Shown piece by piece: positions 33,011 through 45,820 of a stretch of DNA of 64,000 nt; position 1 is the stretch's first letter; each line of letters starts with the position of its first letter. The stretch is taken from contig NC_057807.1 in NCBI RefSeq assembly GCF_018294505.1, positions 163,318,304-163,382,303 on the forward strand, written 5' to 3'. The stretch is from Triticum aestivum (taxonomy: Eukaryota > Streptophyta > Magnoliopsida > Poales > Poaceae). Under the pieces are notes generated by a model. It was not told where the DNA came from. It saw nothing but the letters and a program-made list of their open reading frames with translations, and did not search any database. A program made the position numbers and the translations under genes.

Positions 33011-34564
33011 ATGGTGAGAGGGGATTCATGAGCCTCCTTAAGGATCAACTGTCGTAGATGCTGGTTCTTGGGAACCACTAAACGGTTCTCAAAGTACACA
33101 ACACCATGATCATTTGTGGAGAAACAACTAGCACCTCCGCTAGCAATGTTCTCCTTGATTTTAGATATTCCCTTATCTCGCTTTTGGGCAGCGATGATTT
33201 GATCCGTAAGAGTAGGTTTCGCTACCAAGGTGGTAAGAAATCCTTGAGGAACAATGTGAAGGTTAAGCTTCCGAAATTCCTCATGCAGAAGCGGTTGACT
33301 TTGTTGTAACATCAGGTTGTTACAATAAGATTTACGACTTAGCGCATCAGCCATGACGTTGGCTTTCCCTGGGGTGTAAGTTATTCCTAAGTCGAAATCT
33401 GTGATCAACTCAACCCAACGTCTTTGCCTGAGATTCAAATCCGGTTGGGTGAAGATGTACTTCAGACTTTGGTGATCAGTGAATATTTCGCAACGATTAC
33501 CGAGGAGGTAATGTCGCCAGGTTTTAAGTGCATAGACTACAGCTGCAAGCTCTAGATCATGAGTAGGATAATTTTCCTCATGTGGGTGCAATTGCCGTGA
33601 GGCGTAAGCAATTACATGTCGATCTTGCATGAGAATACAGCCTAGTCCTTGTCGCGAGACGTCGCAGTAGATAACAAAGTCCTTAGAGAAGTCTGGCGGT
33701 ACCAGAACGGGAGCAGAAGTCAGGCGTCTTTTCAGTTCCTGAAAGCTGTGCTCACATTGTGGAGTCCATTCAAACTTTTTATCCTTCTTAAGGAGTTCGG
33801 TTAGAGGTTTAGCAACTTTGGAGAAGTTCTCGACAAAGCGACGACAATAGCTCGCTAGGCCAAGGAAACTCCGAACTTGCTTGACCGATTCAGGTGGAGT
33901 CCAATTAAGGACGGCTTGAACTCGCTCAGGGTTAACAGCAATACCTTTACCAGATATTACATGACCCAGATAGGTCACTTCTGACAACCAAAATTCACAT
34001 TTGGAAAACTTGGCATAAAGGCGGTGCTCTCGAAGTTTCTTCAACACTAGCCTTAGATGTTCGGCATGTTCTTCCTCGTTCTTGGAGTAGATGAGTATAT
34101 CATCGAGGTAAACCACGACGAATTTATCCAAATACTCCATGAAGATTGAGTTCATTAACCGAGAAAAAGTGGCTGGAGCGTTGGTTAAACCGAAAGGACA
34201 TGACGGTGTACTCGTATTGGCCATAACGAGTAACAAAGGCCGTTTTAGGAATGTCCCCGTTCCTGATTTTGATTTGATGGTAGCCCAACCTCAAATCCAT
34301 TTTGGAGAAGACTGAGGATCCAGCGAGCTGATCATACAGGTCGTTGATCCTGGGGAGCGGATATTTGTTCTTGATTGTGACCAAATTGACAGGTCGATAA
34401 TCTACAACCATCCGGTCCGTACCATCCTTCTTCTTGACGAAGAGGACGGGGCAAGCCCACGGAGATGAACTAGGTCGGATGAAACCCTTTTTCAAGGACT
34501 CATCGAGTTGTTTCTTAAGCTCGGCTAGTTCTAGTGGTGCCATCTTATAAGGGTCTTCTAGCAA
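32950..34564 (-). pseudogene. Reverse transcriptase and RNase H, element C
   Basis: The RT N-terminal blocks are in the frame ending 34124 ([30 protein letters not shown]). After a frameshift near 34.2 kb the frame to 32950 carries [17 protein letters not shown], the catalytic [28 protein letters not shown], and [20 protein letters not shown]. RNase H follows ([59 protein letters not shown]). All catalytic blocks are present but the frame is broken. Confidence 0.88.
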
Positions 34565-36015
34565 TCGGAACGGTTCCTGGAATGAGGTCTATTACGAACT
34601 CAACATCCCTGTCGGGTGGAACACCTGGCAATTCCTCTGGGAAGACATCCGGAAAGTCACGGACTACCGGAACGTCCTCAAGGTCTGGCAAAGGGCTGGC
34701 GTTAAGAGAATATAATTGTCGCTTGGCTAATCGGGTCAAGACATTGACTATCTTCCCCGAAGGATGAGTGAGTTGAACAGTCCTAGAGAAGCAATCAATT
34801 TTGGCATGATGAGCTGACATCCAGTCCATACCCAAAATGATATTAATATCTGAAAATTTGAGAGCTATCAAAGATGCAAGGAAAACAAGTCTGTCGACTT
34901 GGATTTTCATTTCCATAACTTACCCTGGAGGTCTGCCATCTAGAACCGGGAGTAGAAATTTCCATAGTGGATGGCATGTTACAGAATGCGGTGTTATGCA
35001 AACGAGCATAGTTCTCGGATATAAATGAATGAGAGGCTCCTGTATCGAAAAGAACAGATGCCGGGTGGCAATTAACAAGGAGCGTACCGAGAACGACGTT
35101 GGGATCCTCTTGAGCTTCTTCGGCAGAGATACAGTTGACATGGCCACGTGTAGCGGTGGCCGGCTTGGCGTGGAACACTTTCCCTGTTGGTTTGCCACGG
35201 CCAACAGCTTTAGCAGACTGGTTGGGGTTGGTCTGGGGACACTCATGCATATAGTGACCAGATTCCCCACACTTAAAACAAGTCACGGCACTGGTACGTG
35301 GGGGAGCATTGTTGGTTGGACCCCCATAGGGCTTGGCTGGTGCAGACTGTTGAACAGGGCGAGGCGCCTGGAAAGATGGCCTCGGTGTGAACCTGGGTGG
35401 CAGGGCGGTGTTGGGCACCCACACGCGGCGCTTCTGAGGAGCAGCACCGGATGAGGAACCCATGTCACGGCCATGCTTGCGTGTTGCATCATAATCAGTC
35501 TGACCAGTTTCAGCACTGATGGCCTTGTTAACAAGTTTCTGAAAAGATGTGCACTCATGCAGACGGAGGTCGCGGCGAAGCTCAGGACTAAGCCCCTTAC
35601 GGAACCTTGCTTGCTTCTTGGCATCAGTAGAAACTTCCTCAGTTGCATATCGTGCGAGGTTACCGAACTCCCTGCTGTAAGCATCCACAGAGAGTCGGCC
35701 CTGAGTGAAACTGCAAAATTCCTCACGTTTACGGTCCATGAGACCCTCCGGAATGTGATGTTCACGGAAAGCCTCGCTGAATTCAGCCCAAGTAGTGACA
35801 TGGCCCGCTGGGCGCATAGCTCCATAATTCTCCCACCATAGACTGGCGGGGCCTTCAAGATGATATGCAGCAAAGGTGACCTTGTCAGCCTCCGCTATCA
35901 GCGCGGAACGCAGTTTGTGAGAAATACTGCGAAGCCAGTCATCAACGTCTAGAGGCTCGACGGAGTGGTGGAACGTGGGTGGGTGTAACTTGATGAAATC
36001 ACTGAGTGACACCAC
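34565..36015 (-). pseudogene. gag and protease of element C
   Basis: Starts at the ATG at 36015 (MVSLSDFIKLHPPTF); an earlier in-frame start is possible at 36207 (MVNTRTNPAPQEQAE, in the frame 36294-36025), as this clade often begins MVNTR. The gag core has WWENYGAMRPAG, FREHHIPEGLMDRKREEF, FRKGLSPELRRDL. A CCHC zinc knuckle CFKCGESGHYMHEC follows, then the protease active site LFDTGASHSFIS. A frameshift near 34.93 kb moves the protease end (IILGMDWMSAHHAKIDC) into another frame, and a second near 34.56 kb leads into RT. Zinc knuckle and DTGA triad are intact. Confidence 0.85.
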
Positions 36016-36543
36016 GTTAGTCCTCTAATGGTGTGCTGTGTTCTGTTCAATACGCTCCAACAAACGGTTGGTCTCCCGTTTATTTCTCTCAGCTTCCATC
36101 ATAACCTCGGCTAGGGAAGGAGGATGAGGCAGATTTGCATTCCTGACTTCACTGCCTTCAGCCTGCTCTTGAGGAGCAGGGTTAGTGCGCGTGTTGACCA
36201 TCCTAGGTAAACAAGACAATGATTTAGTCAGAATGATAAAATTCCGACATAGGATACAGAATGTAAGGAATAACTCGGAATGCAAGATGATCATCCGTAT
36301 GACATGGTAGATACAGAAACTGCTTCTTTATTCCATCGTCATACACACCATACAAGGTTTAGTACAAGACCAAACAAGGTACTATTACGGTGAAAGGAAG
36401 ATTACATCACATCGGAGGCATCCCAAGCTCCTATACATTATTTTTCTACACCTCCGGAAGCGGTACAAACTAGGTCATATCCCACGAGTCACGCAGGACG
36501 ATAGACGACACAGCTAGTACAAACTAGTGATACTACCACTAAC

Positions 36544-37317
36544 TCAGACCGATCCGTAGTAGTCCTCGTAGAAATTACCTCCATAGCCTGGAAGCTCAAC
36601 ATGATCATCCGGAAACAGACGATCTCGCAGAGCTTGTGGACCATAGGGACTAGGATGAGGTCTTGGACCAACAGACGGTGGCCTGCGGGGACCGCGAGGT
36701 GGGGTGATGCCTCCTACATCACGCCAACCCATCACGTCTGGCAGAGCAGATCTCACAGGATAGAGATCGCGCATATCCGAATATCCAGCTTGCACCGCCG
36801 GTGCAAACCGAGTCAACGTGGCCCAATGGTCAGCACGGGTATTAAAAAGCTCTAGCCTCAAGGCCCGATTTTCACGATCCTTATCCTCGAGCATCTCAGC
36901 AGTAGTGCGGGTCCGTGAATCCTCCTGAGTGGGGTCAGCATAGATAGCCTGGAGATACCCTTGTGCTCCCAGAAGTGATCCTGGCATATACCGGAAGTCA
37001 GAGTCCCGAAATAGGCCAGACCTGACTCGCATGATGGTCATCATAGAGTAGGCGGCGTCCTGCACAGCCATCTCAATAGTAACCCCGAGTCCATAGGAGC
37101 AGTGAAGGGGCTCGGTGGACCCAGGATAAGATGGAAATATCCTGACAGTGCAGAGATACTGGCTTTGATTAAAGTCTCAGAATTGCTCTTCGACCGTGTA
37201 CTCAGGATACCAACGGTATCCAGCCTCAGTCATTACCCTGACCAACATGGCAGTATGGCCGGGTACATCTAGGCATCGAGTCAGGCGAACCACTTGATTG
37301 AGGTCGCGAGTGGCCAT
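36544..37317 (-). pseudogene. Leader frame upstream of gag, element C
   Basis: A 257-codon frame between the primer-binding site and gag, same strand, starting MATRDLNQVVRLTR (ATG complementary to 37315-37317). A single TGA at 37177-37179 interrupts it; everything else is open to 36544. Features: VPGHTAMLVRVMTEAGYRW, RIFPSYPGSTEPLHCSYGLG, a charged helix (TTAEMLEDKDRENRALRLEL), then a Pro/Arg-rich stretch (ITPPRGPRRPPSVGPRPHP) and an acidic-aromatic end (YGGNFYEDYYGSV). I recognise no domain. TGA could be a CGA-to-TGA change. It lies in the leader transcribed ahead of gag. Confidence 0.65.
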
Positions 37318-37741
37318 CTGAAAGCACAATCATAATGCAAAGGCATTAGAATTTCTAGCAAAATTTCGGCAGCATAACAGCTGTAAATGCTCAAGAAGGA
37401 TTTTGAGACATTTGACAAAGGATTTCATACACACTCAACATCATCATATCAAGTTCTGAATCCATCCTAACAACATAACATGGTAGTAGAACTGAACTAG
37501 GCTTGTATCCATCAACCCTATAAGGTACTACTGATTAGTAACGCGTGATCCTGATAGAGAGAATAGATCCTAATTCCTTAACCCCCGGTGGAAGAATAGA
37601 CTGACTCAGATCAGAATGTCATAAGATAAAGGAGTAAAAAGAGCCTTACGTTCCAACCCACAAACAATTCCCCTACATATAACTAAAGAATTTCTAGACT
37701 CGACATCGACCAGTTTGGCTTGGAGAACCTACAGGCAGTCC
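37318..37741. other. Untranslated leader of element C
   Basis: Between the leader frame and the primer-binding site; AT-rich, no gene seen. Confidence 0.5.
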
Positions 37742-37754
37742 GGCTCTGATGCCA
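37742..37754 (-). promoter_or_regulatory. Primer-binding site of element C (initiator tRNA-Met)
   Basis: The + strand GGCTCTGATGCCA matches the 3' end of plant initiator tRNA-Met (GGCTCTGATACCA) with one mismatch. It lies 4 bp from the LTR start at 37759. Confidence 0.85.
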
Positions 37755-37758
37755 ATGC

Positions 37759-40700
37759 TGTCAGGACCCCGACTCGATGACACATCGATCTAGCCCATAA
37801 CACGTCATATCACTTTGCGGCCTCACGCACGGTATCCCCACGGGTGTCGCCTTACCTTTGCCCGGGACCGTTTGCGCCTTTTGGCTCACGTATATGATAG
37901 TGTCGCTAGCATCCATATGTTAAGGAGCCCGGGCTGACATGACTAGGTGTTAACCCAAAGTGGCACAGACTTACAGGGACAGGCATCCATGACCCAGCTT
38001 CGAACGTGTCGGTCATCAGCAAGAGGGTCCGGGCTGTAGCACTGGGCTAACAGGACTCTGGTAAACCGGGCTGTAGCGGGCTAACAGGACTCCGGTACTC
38101 AATGCGTGACATTTCCCCGAAGGGACAGACACCGGAACGAAGAAGGACACATGCCGGCCAGCCTAAGTGTTCCAGAGCAGTAGCTAGCTACCAAGGCTCA
38201 GCGGTAACACTAGGAGACATTTCCCGGTAAGAGAGGCTACTAGAGATAAACAACTAGATAGTCAGATCCCACACATACCAAGCATTTCAATCATACACAC
38301 AATATGCTCGATATGTGTAAATACAACAAGGCATCACAACATGACTCTATGACATAAGTACTTTATTTAAGGCTCAGAGAGCCATACATAACATACACAA
38401 AGGTACGGGTCACACGACCCAGCATTCAAGTCATACAGTCATACAAACTGGCAGCGGAAGTAACTTGTCTGAGTACAGACAACTAGTAAAATAAAAGAGG
38501 CTTGGAAAGCCTAGCTATACTACGTGGTCCTTCACAAGCTCAGGATCACCACCTGGGCCTTAGCCTACTCATTGATGTCAACGTCTACGTAGAACCCATC
38601 AGAAGGGGTTGCAGTGTCTTCTGTAAAAATGTAAATTATAGCAACATGAGTACAAAGGTACTCAGCAAGACTTATATCAGATCCTACATACATGCATATT
38701 ATCAAGAAGGGTTGGTGGAGTTATTGCAGCAAGCCAGCTTTGACTCTTGGCTAGGCTAACCTACGAGACTCCAACTTGAAATGGTTTTGCGCACACGAGT
38801 CCACTACTCTCCACTTCAATACACTACCGAGGATCCACCTCCGTCTTCCTACGGAAGAGCCATCCTCGGCACTCACACTTATCTTGAGGCTTTTAGTAGT
38901 TTCCATTTACTTGTCTATGAACTGTATAGGCAACCAAGTAGTCCTTTACCGCGGACGCGGCTATTCGAATAGATCATGATAACCCTGCAGGGGTGTACTT
39001 CTTCATACATGTTTCCACCACTTAGCGTCTGCACACGACATGTGCTCGGCAGACTTCAAGCGAAAGCCGACGTGGGTGTAGACCACGACCTACCTAAACA
39101 CTTAAGCCTCTAGTCCAGGTTTATCGCCAATCCAGGTTCCATCCGCAGGGAGTCCGGCTGAGGTTTCCCATACGGCCCCGAACAATGTGAACAGGGTTCC
39201 CGAGATACCTAACGGGTATTCGGTACACCCGGCTACGTACCTACCGCATCACAGCCCACCCCTACGGTCAGCGCTGTCCACGGCCTCCAGTAGGCTACAA
39301 ACACCAGAAACTACTTGCAACTCCTGGACAGAGAGCTAGGGTGAATAAGAAGTCGAGCGGGGTCATATTTCAGGGCCCAATGCATGGTAGTAGCTGTATC
39401 TTAAATCACACATATAGATCTCAGTGCTTAAGGTCGGCTTCAATGAAACAACCCACCATGTACTCCTACATGGCCTCTCATCGATACCTTTACCAAATCG
39501 TGTTCACCACACCACTCTCATTACCGACATAATCATTTCACTCTAGCCATCACCCAGATGAACCAGACCTGACACGACTCTAAGCATAGCAGGCATAGCA
39601 AGGTAGGAACAACACATACATATGGCTCAATCAACTCCTACAGATGCTAGTGGGTTTCATCTAGTTACTGTGGCAAGGACAGGTCATGTAGAGGAAATGG
39701 GTTCAACTACCATAGCACACAGCAGTTTGAAACGCGTTGTCTTAATGCAGTAAAAGAGAGCAGGAGCGAGAACATGGGATTGTATCGATATGATCAAAAG
39801 GTTGGTTGCTTGCCTGATGGTTCGATGCACTGATACGGTTCTTCGTTAGGGTAATCACGGTACCCCTCGGGGGCAGAACCTGCCGCAAAGAACACCGATA
39901 CACAACCATCACCAAACAATGTGCAACAATATGATGCATGCATGAAACATAGCAATATGAGTGTGTTGGGCTACTGCAACTAAGACCAGAAGGGTTTGAA
40001 CTAATTTGAATCAAAGATTCAAATTTCAAACTCAAACATGGCCTTTTAAAGTGCTTTTCCTTGTTCTGCATTAAACATCAGGTTAACTTGTTTAATCATG
40101 CATGAAAATAGTACAGATGGATAGATTGGATTTTTCTGATCATTTTTCATATATAATTTGTCTGATTTGGAGTTACAGAATAAAAGTTATGAATTTTTGA
40201 AGTTTAAACAATATTCTGGAATTTCCTATATTATATTAATTCCAGAAAATCAATTATTGCGTCAGCCTGACGTCAGTGTGACGTCAGCAGGTCAACGGAA
40301 CACGTCCGGGTCAAACCTGACAGTGGGTCCCGTGTGTCAGTGTGATTAGATTAATTAAAGTTTAATTAAAACTAAACCTGTTTAATTAACAGGGCTGGGC
40401 CCCACCTGTCATTGACTCAGGGGAGTCACCCAGGGCCCACCCGTGGTCAAACCCGGGTCGGCTGCACCGGCGTTTAGCCGCCGGCGAGCCCGACGCGGCG
40501 GCGGAAGTGGTTTTGGCCGTTTCGGCCACCAAATGGGTCGCGGAGACCACCGGAGTGGAGCTGAGGACGAGCCGCAGCTCTTGGTGGAGTCCGTTGGGGT
40601 CAGGGTGGCCACAGTTGGCGCCGGCGACGACTTTGGCGGCCACCGGGGTTCGGCCGAAGACGAACTTGATGCTAGAGGGGTCGGTGAGGCTCGGGGAGTG

Positions 40701-41804
40701 GCTAGCTAGGTGCTAAGTGACACGGTGAGCATGACGGACACCGTGGAGTGGCCGGAGGATGACCGGGAGCACGTCGGCGACGAGCTCCACGGCGGTGGGT
40801 GCGGTTGAGCTCCGGGAGGTCGCTACACGGCTCGGGAGCAAGAACGGAAGGGAGGGGAAGATGTCTAAGCTCACAGTGAGTGCGACGAAGCCCTTGGTGT
40901 GGCCGGAGATGGACCGGAGCGACGACGGCGTTGAAGGGGATCTCCGGCGACGGCGGTTCGGGCGAGGTCGTTGCGGTGGACTCGGGCGTTGCGAGCGCTC
41001 GGGGCTCGGCTTGCTCGATGAAGTGGACAGCGGCGGAGCTCCTGGACACGACGAGAGGACGCACGAGCGGCGGGGAGCACGGCTACGACGAAGGCACGGC
41101 GGCGGTAGCGTCGGCCATGGCGGGGGAGCGCAAGGGGGAGGAGCTGGAGAGGAGAGGGGGTGTCTGGGGGGTTAGGGGGAGCGAGAGAGGCTGATCCACG
41201 ATGTCACCGGGCGAGGGGAGCGGCGAGGCGGCGAGCAGGTGCGTGGCGCGCGCTGTGGTCGCCGTCGGCCACCTGCCTGCCTGCCTGGCCGGCAAGCAGC
41301 TCGCTGGAGCGGCGCTGGGCTGGGCCGGCAGGTGGGCCGGGAGCAGGCGCCAGGTAAGTTTTTTCCATTTCTTTCTATTTTCTGTTTTTTTAATACTTCT
41401 GCAACTTTGTTGAATTAAATAAAATACTTAGGCTACTCCTAAAATCACCAAACTACTCCTGGTCCATAGTTGGATTATTTCCAACATGAAACATTTTAGT
41501 TTGGAGATATTTGAGCATTTAAATATTTTATATAATTTTAAATGCCCAAATTCAAATATTTATGATTTAATTCAAAAACCCTAAGATGGCCTAGGAAAAT
41601 GTGCACCACTTTTGGCAGAGGTTCTGAACCAAGAAAAAAATGATGGGCATTTTAGAAGGGCATTTCAGGTTCATTGAAAAAGTTTTTAGTAAACCCTAGT
41701 TGGTTTCAGAGGGGACTGGGGGTTCTGTTATACCCATTTCAGGTTTCTGATGAAAGAGTAGACATGATGCAACACTCTAATGCATGGCTAACTAGGGTGT
41801 GACA
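37759..41804 (-). mobile_element. 5' LTR of element C
   Basis: 4,046 bp, same ends as the 3' LTR. The motif cluster is at 40268-40450 (one W-box, AGTCAA, changed to AGTCAC). Confidence 0.9.
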
Positions 41805-41809
41805 ACTAC

Positions 41810-43229
41810 TATGCATGCTTCTAGGGGGAGGGTTGGTAGGAGTTAACCATTGTGCGATCCCGACCTCCACCCATAAGGAAGGCAATCAAAAGAGCACCCC
41901 ATGCTACAAATTTGTTACACAACTTTTACCATACGTGCATGCTACGGGACTTGACAACTTCAACACAAGTATTTCTTAAATTCACAACTACCCAACTAGC
42001 ATGACTCTAATATCACCATCTTCATATCTCAAAACAAATATCAAGCATCAAATTGATCATAGCATCCAATTCACTTTCTATGGTAATTTTTATTATACCC
42101 AACTTGGATGCCCATCATTCTAGGACCAATTTTATAACCATAGAAAATACCATGATGTTATAAAAGACTCTCAAAATAATAAAAGTTAAGCATGAGAGAT
42201 CAATAATTTCTACAAAATAAAACCACCGCCATGCTAAAAAGATATAAGTGAAGCACTAGAGCAAAATTGTCTAGCTCAAAAGATATAAGTGAAGCACATA
42301 GAGTATTCTAATAAATTCTGAATCATGTGTGTCTCTCCCAAAAGGTGTGTACAGGAAGGATGATTGTGGTAAACTAAAAAGCAAAGACTCATATCATACA
42401 AGACTCTCCAAGAAAAACACATATTATGTGGCGAATAAAAATATAGCTCCAAGTAAAGTTACCGATAGACGAAGACGAAAGAGGGGATGCATTCCGAGGC
42501 ATCCCCAAGCATAGGATTTTGGTTGTACTTGAATTACCTTGCGGTGCCATGGGCATCCCTAATCTTAGGCTCTTGCCACTCCTTATTCCATAGTCCATCA
42601 AATCTTTACCGAAAACTTGAAAACTTCACAACACAAAACTCAATAGGAAATCTCATGAGCTCCGTTAGTGCAAGAAAGAAAAACCACCACTTAAGGTACT
42701 ATAATGAACTCATTCTTTATTTATATTGGTGTTAAACCTACTGTATTCCAACTTCTCAATGGTTCATACCCCCGATACTAGCCATAGATTCATCAAAATA
42801 AGGAAACAACACAAGAAAAACAGAATCTGTCAAAAACAGAACAGTCTGTAGCAATCTGTAACTTTCGAATACTTCTGGAACTCTAAAAATCCTACCAAAA
42901 TAGGAAGTCCTGGGGAATTTGTCTATTGATCCAGTTCAAAAAGATTCAACTAAAAAGCACGTTCCTGTGATTTATTTCAATTATTCTCATGCGCGCAAAA
43001 GTTTCTTTTTTTCAGCAAGATCAAATTAACTATCACCGTAGGTTATCTTGTAGGTTCTACTTGGCACAAACACTAATTAAAACATAAAACCACATGTAAA
43101 CAGAAGCTATATGAATTGTTTATTACTAAACAAAAGCAAAAAATCAAGGAACAAAAAATAAAATTGGGTTGCCTCCCAACAAGCGCTATCGTTTAACGCC
43201 CCTAGCTAGGCATAAAAGCGAGAATAGAT
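41810..43229 (-). mobile_element. Interior of element B, middle part (non-coding)
   Basis: AT-rich sequence with the same short repeats as element F ('gatataagtgaagcac', 'ggcatccccaagc', 'ggttgcctcccaacaagcgc'). No supported gene. Confidence 0.7.
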
Positions 43230-44024
43230 CTAAGTATTGCCATAATAATAGGATAAATCGCGAAAACTCATCTCATATTCCCTACGTTCAGCACCAAGTT
43301 TTCTTTGTGGCAAGCAAAAGTAATCAAAAGGGCTAAATTTAATGGGACAGACGTCCTCAATATCAAGCTCGGGACGTATGGGTCCCTCCTTAGGCCCTTC
43401 ATATTGCACAACCAATTCATCATTATAAGCATTCTTTTGGCAGAAAGTCATGAGCCTATACTCAAGAGAATATCCTAACTCATTGATTCGAATTGCAAAA
43501 TCATTATTAAGTTGAAAAATTCTATCAACTAGAACATTAGTATGAACCTTTTTTCTAAGGTTTTCATTAAAAGGAACATAATCTAGAGATTGTAAACGCA
43601 TTATGTCCTCTTGATTGAAGAGGATTGCCTCTATGGGAGGACGGCCAACGTCCACCCTATAGTGCGCAAAAAATTCTTTGGCTTCTTTTATTATAAATCT
43701 GAACTCATGAGCCAAAAAGATAATAGATGCGTGCTTAACTGAAGAATGCTCAATATTGGAAAATTCTAGGAAAATCCTTTGTATGCAAGGATGCATATGC
43801 ATAAACTGTCTTTCAAGTTCAACTATAAGCAGGGCGATAGCATCCATAAGACTACTAGTTTTATGAAGAATAGAACAACCCATAGAAGGTAAAGCACCGG
43901 CACAAGTAAAGAAATTTTGAATGACCCCTTTTCCAATAATATTACCACTACTGATTCGAAACTTTTTAGTATGCAAGATGGTGGGTTCTTCAACAGGATC
44001 ATCAAAAGCATCAAAATTTCCCAT
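43230..44024 (-). CDS. Gag-like protein of Sabrina-like element B
   Basis: An uninterrupted frame of 264 codons. The first ATG after the primer-binding site is at 44024 (MGNFDAFDDPVEEPTI). Positions 40-60: NFFTCAGALPSMGCS. About 115-150: ASIIFLAHEFRFIIKEAKEF and DVGRPPIEAILFNQEDI. The C-terminal third has DVCPIKFSPFDYFCLPQRKL. It aligns along its length with the frameshifted protein of element F (2858-3558), with the acidic start and the helix-rich centre best conserved. No zinc knuckle or protease. Being directly behind the PBS, it is probably the structural protein of this non-autonomous lineage. It is the only element protein in the window open from start to stop. Confidence 0.62.
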   Translation of the reverse strand: MGNFDAFDDPVEEPTILHTKKFRISSGNIIGKGVIQNFFTCAGALPSMGCSILHKTSSLMDAIALLIVELERQFMHMHPCIQRIFLEFSNIEHSSVKHASIIFLAHEFRFIIKEAKEFFAHYRVDVGRPPIEAILFNQEDIMRLQSLDYVPFNENLRKKVHTNVLVDRIFQLNNDFAIRINELGYSLEYRLMTFCQKNAYNDELVVQYEGPKEGPIRPELDIEDVCPIKFSPFDYFCLPQRKLGAERREYEMSFRDLSYYYGNT

Positions 44025-44247
44025 GTTATTACTATTGTCCTTATCAATGATAACCTCCCCAGCTTCAGACCTAGTGGCAGCAAGTACTAGGAGCAAATGA
44101 GAAAGAGGCGAACGGAAAAGAGATGGCGAATAAAACGGCAAGGGTGAAGTGGGGGAGAGGAAAACGAGAGGCAAATGGCAAATAATGTAATGCGAGGGCA
44201 ATGAGTTAGTGATGGGTAGTTGGTATGTCTTGACTTGAGCGAAGACC

Positions 44248-44265
44248 TCCCCGGCAACGGTGCTA
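44248..44265 (-). promoter_or_regulatory. Primer-binding site of element B (tRNA-Asp)
   Basis: TCCCCGGCAACGGTGCTA on the + strand, two mismatches from the tRNA-Asp 3' end, 11 bp from the LTR. Confidence 0.82.
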
Positions 44266-44276
44266 GAAATCCTTAT

Positions 44277-45815
44277 TGCTACCTCTTGAGCACTGATTGG
44301 TTTTTCCTTGAAGAGGAAAGGTTGATGCAGCAAAGTAGCGCAAGTATTTCCCTTAGTTTTGAGAACCAAGGTATCAATCCAGTAGGAGGCTCCACACGAG
44401 TCCCTCATACCTACACAAACAAACAAGAACCTCGCAACCAACGCGATAAAGGGGTTGTTAATCCCTTCACGGCCACTTGCGAAAGTGAGATCTAATAGAG
44501 ATAATAAGATAAGATAAATATTTTTTGATTTTCATGATATAGATTGAAAAGTAAAGATTGCAAAATAAAGTAGATCGGAAACTTATATGATGGAAAATAG
44601 ACCTGGGGGCCATAACTTTCACTAGTGACTTCTCTCAAGATAGCATAAGTATTATGGTGGGTGAACAATTTATTGTCGAGCAATTGATAGAAAAGTGCAT
44701 AGTTATGAGATTATCTAGGCATGATCATGTACATAGGCATCACGTCCGCGACAAGTAGACTGACTCCTGCCTGTATCTACTACTATTACTCCACACATCG
44801 ACCGCTATCCAGCATGCATCTAGAGTATTAAGTTCATAAGAATAGAGTAACGCATTAAGCAAGATGACATGATGTAGAGCGATAAACTCAAGCAATATGA
44901 TATAAACCTCATCTTTTTATCCTCGATGGCAACAATACAATACGTGCCTTGCTGCCCCTGCTATCACTGGTAAAGGACACCGCAAGATTGAACCCAAAGC
45001 TAAGCACTTCTCCCATTGCAAGAAAGATCAATCTAGTAGGCCAAACCAAACTGATAATTCGAAGAGACATGCAAAGATAACCAATCACACATAAAAGAAT
45101 TTTGAGGAGATTCAAATATTTCTTATAGATAAACTTGATCATAAACCCACAATTCATCGGATCTCAACAAACACACCGCAAAAAGTGTTACATCGAATAG
45201 ATATCCAAGAAGATCGAGGAGAACTTTGTATTGAGATTCAAAGGGAGAGAAGAAGCCATCTAGCTAATAACTATGGACCCGAAGGTCTGTGGTAAACTAG
45301 TCACAACTCATCAGAGAGGCCTTGGAGATGATGTAGAAGCCCTCCGTGATCGATTCCCCCTCCGGTGGAGCGCCAGAAAAGGCCCCAAGATGGGATCTCA
45401 TGGGTACAGAAGGTTGCGGCAGTGGAAATAGGGTTATGTGGTGCTCCTGGATGTTTTCCGGGTATGGAGGTATATATAGGCGAAGGAGGTCAGTCAGGGG
45501 AGCCACGAGGGTGGGGGCGCGCCCTCCTGCCTCGTGGCCACCTCGGCTGCTTCTTGATGTCCACTCCAAGTTTCCTGGATTGCGTTTGTTCCAAAAAGAT
45601 CGCTCCCGAAGGTTTCATTCCGTTTGGACTCCTTTTGATATTCCTTTTCTTTGAAACACTGAAATAGGCTAAAAACAACAATTTGGGTTGGGCCTCCGGT
45701 TAGTAGGTTAGTCCCAAAGATGATATAAAAGTGTAGAGTAAAGCCCATAAACATCCAAAACGGGTAATATAATAGCATGGAACAATAAAAAATTATATAC
45801 GTTGGAGACATATCA
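44277..45815 (-). mobile_element. 5' LTR of element B
   Basis: 1,539 bp, TGCTACC...ATATCA on the + strand. Minus-strand TATATATA at 45471-45478. Intact, unlike its partner, which is split by element A. Confidence 0.88.
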
Positions 45816-45820
45816 CGATG

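Larger units (their letters stand above)
27693..41804 (-). mobile_element. Element C: Tekay/Del-type chromovirus with 4-kb LTRs
   Basis: LTRs of exactly 4,046 bp each (27693-31738, 37759-41804), a 6,020-bp interior, and a perfect duplication ACTAC (27688-27692, 41805-41809). The minus-strand order is: PBS for initiator tRNA-Met, leader frame, gag with CCHC, protease, RT, RNase H, integrase, chromodomain-like tail, polypurine tract. The pol order and C-terminal chromodomain place it in the Tekay/Del clade of Gypsy. LTRs differ at about 2% in the first 650 bp and less further on, so it is the youngest element I can date here. Pol is split by several frameshifts. Family name uncertain (Laura- or Daniela-like). 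Confidence 0.9.
6170..45815 (-). mobile_element. Element B: complete Sabrina-like retrotransposon hosting elements A and C
   Basis: Left LTR is 6170-6481 plus 25030-26279; right LTR is 44277-45815; the interior is 26280-27692 plus 41810-44276. Flanks are CGGTG (6165-6169) and CGATG (45816-45820), a 5-bp target duplication with one change. The primer-binding site (44248-44265) and the polypurine tract beside 26279 show minus orientation, so the right LTR is 5'. Only a gag-like protein is coded; protease, RT and integrase are absent. LTR differences in the first 312 bp come to about 6% by eye. Confidence 0.85.
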
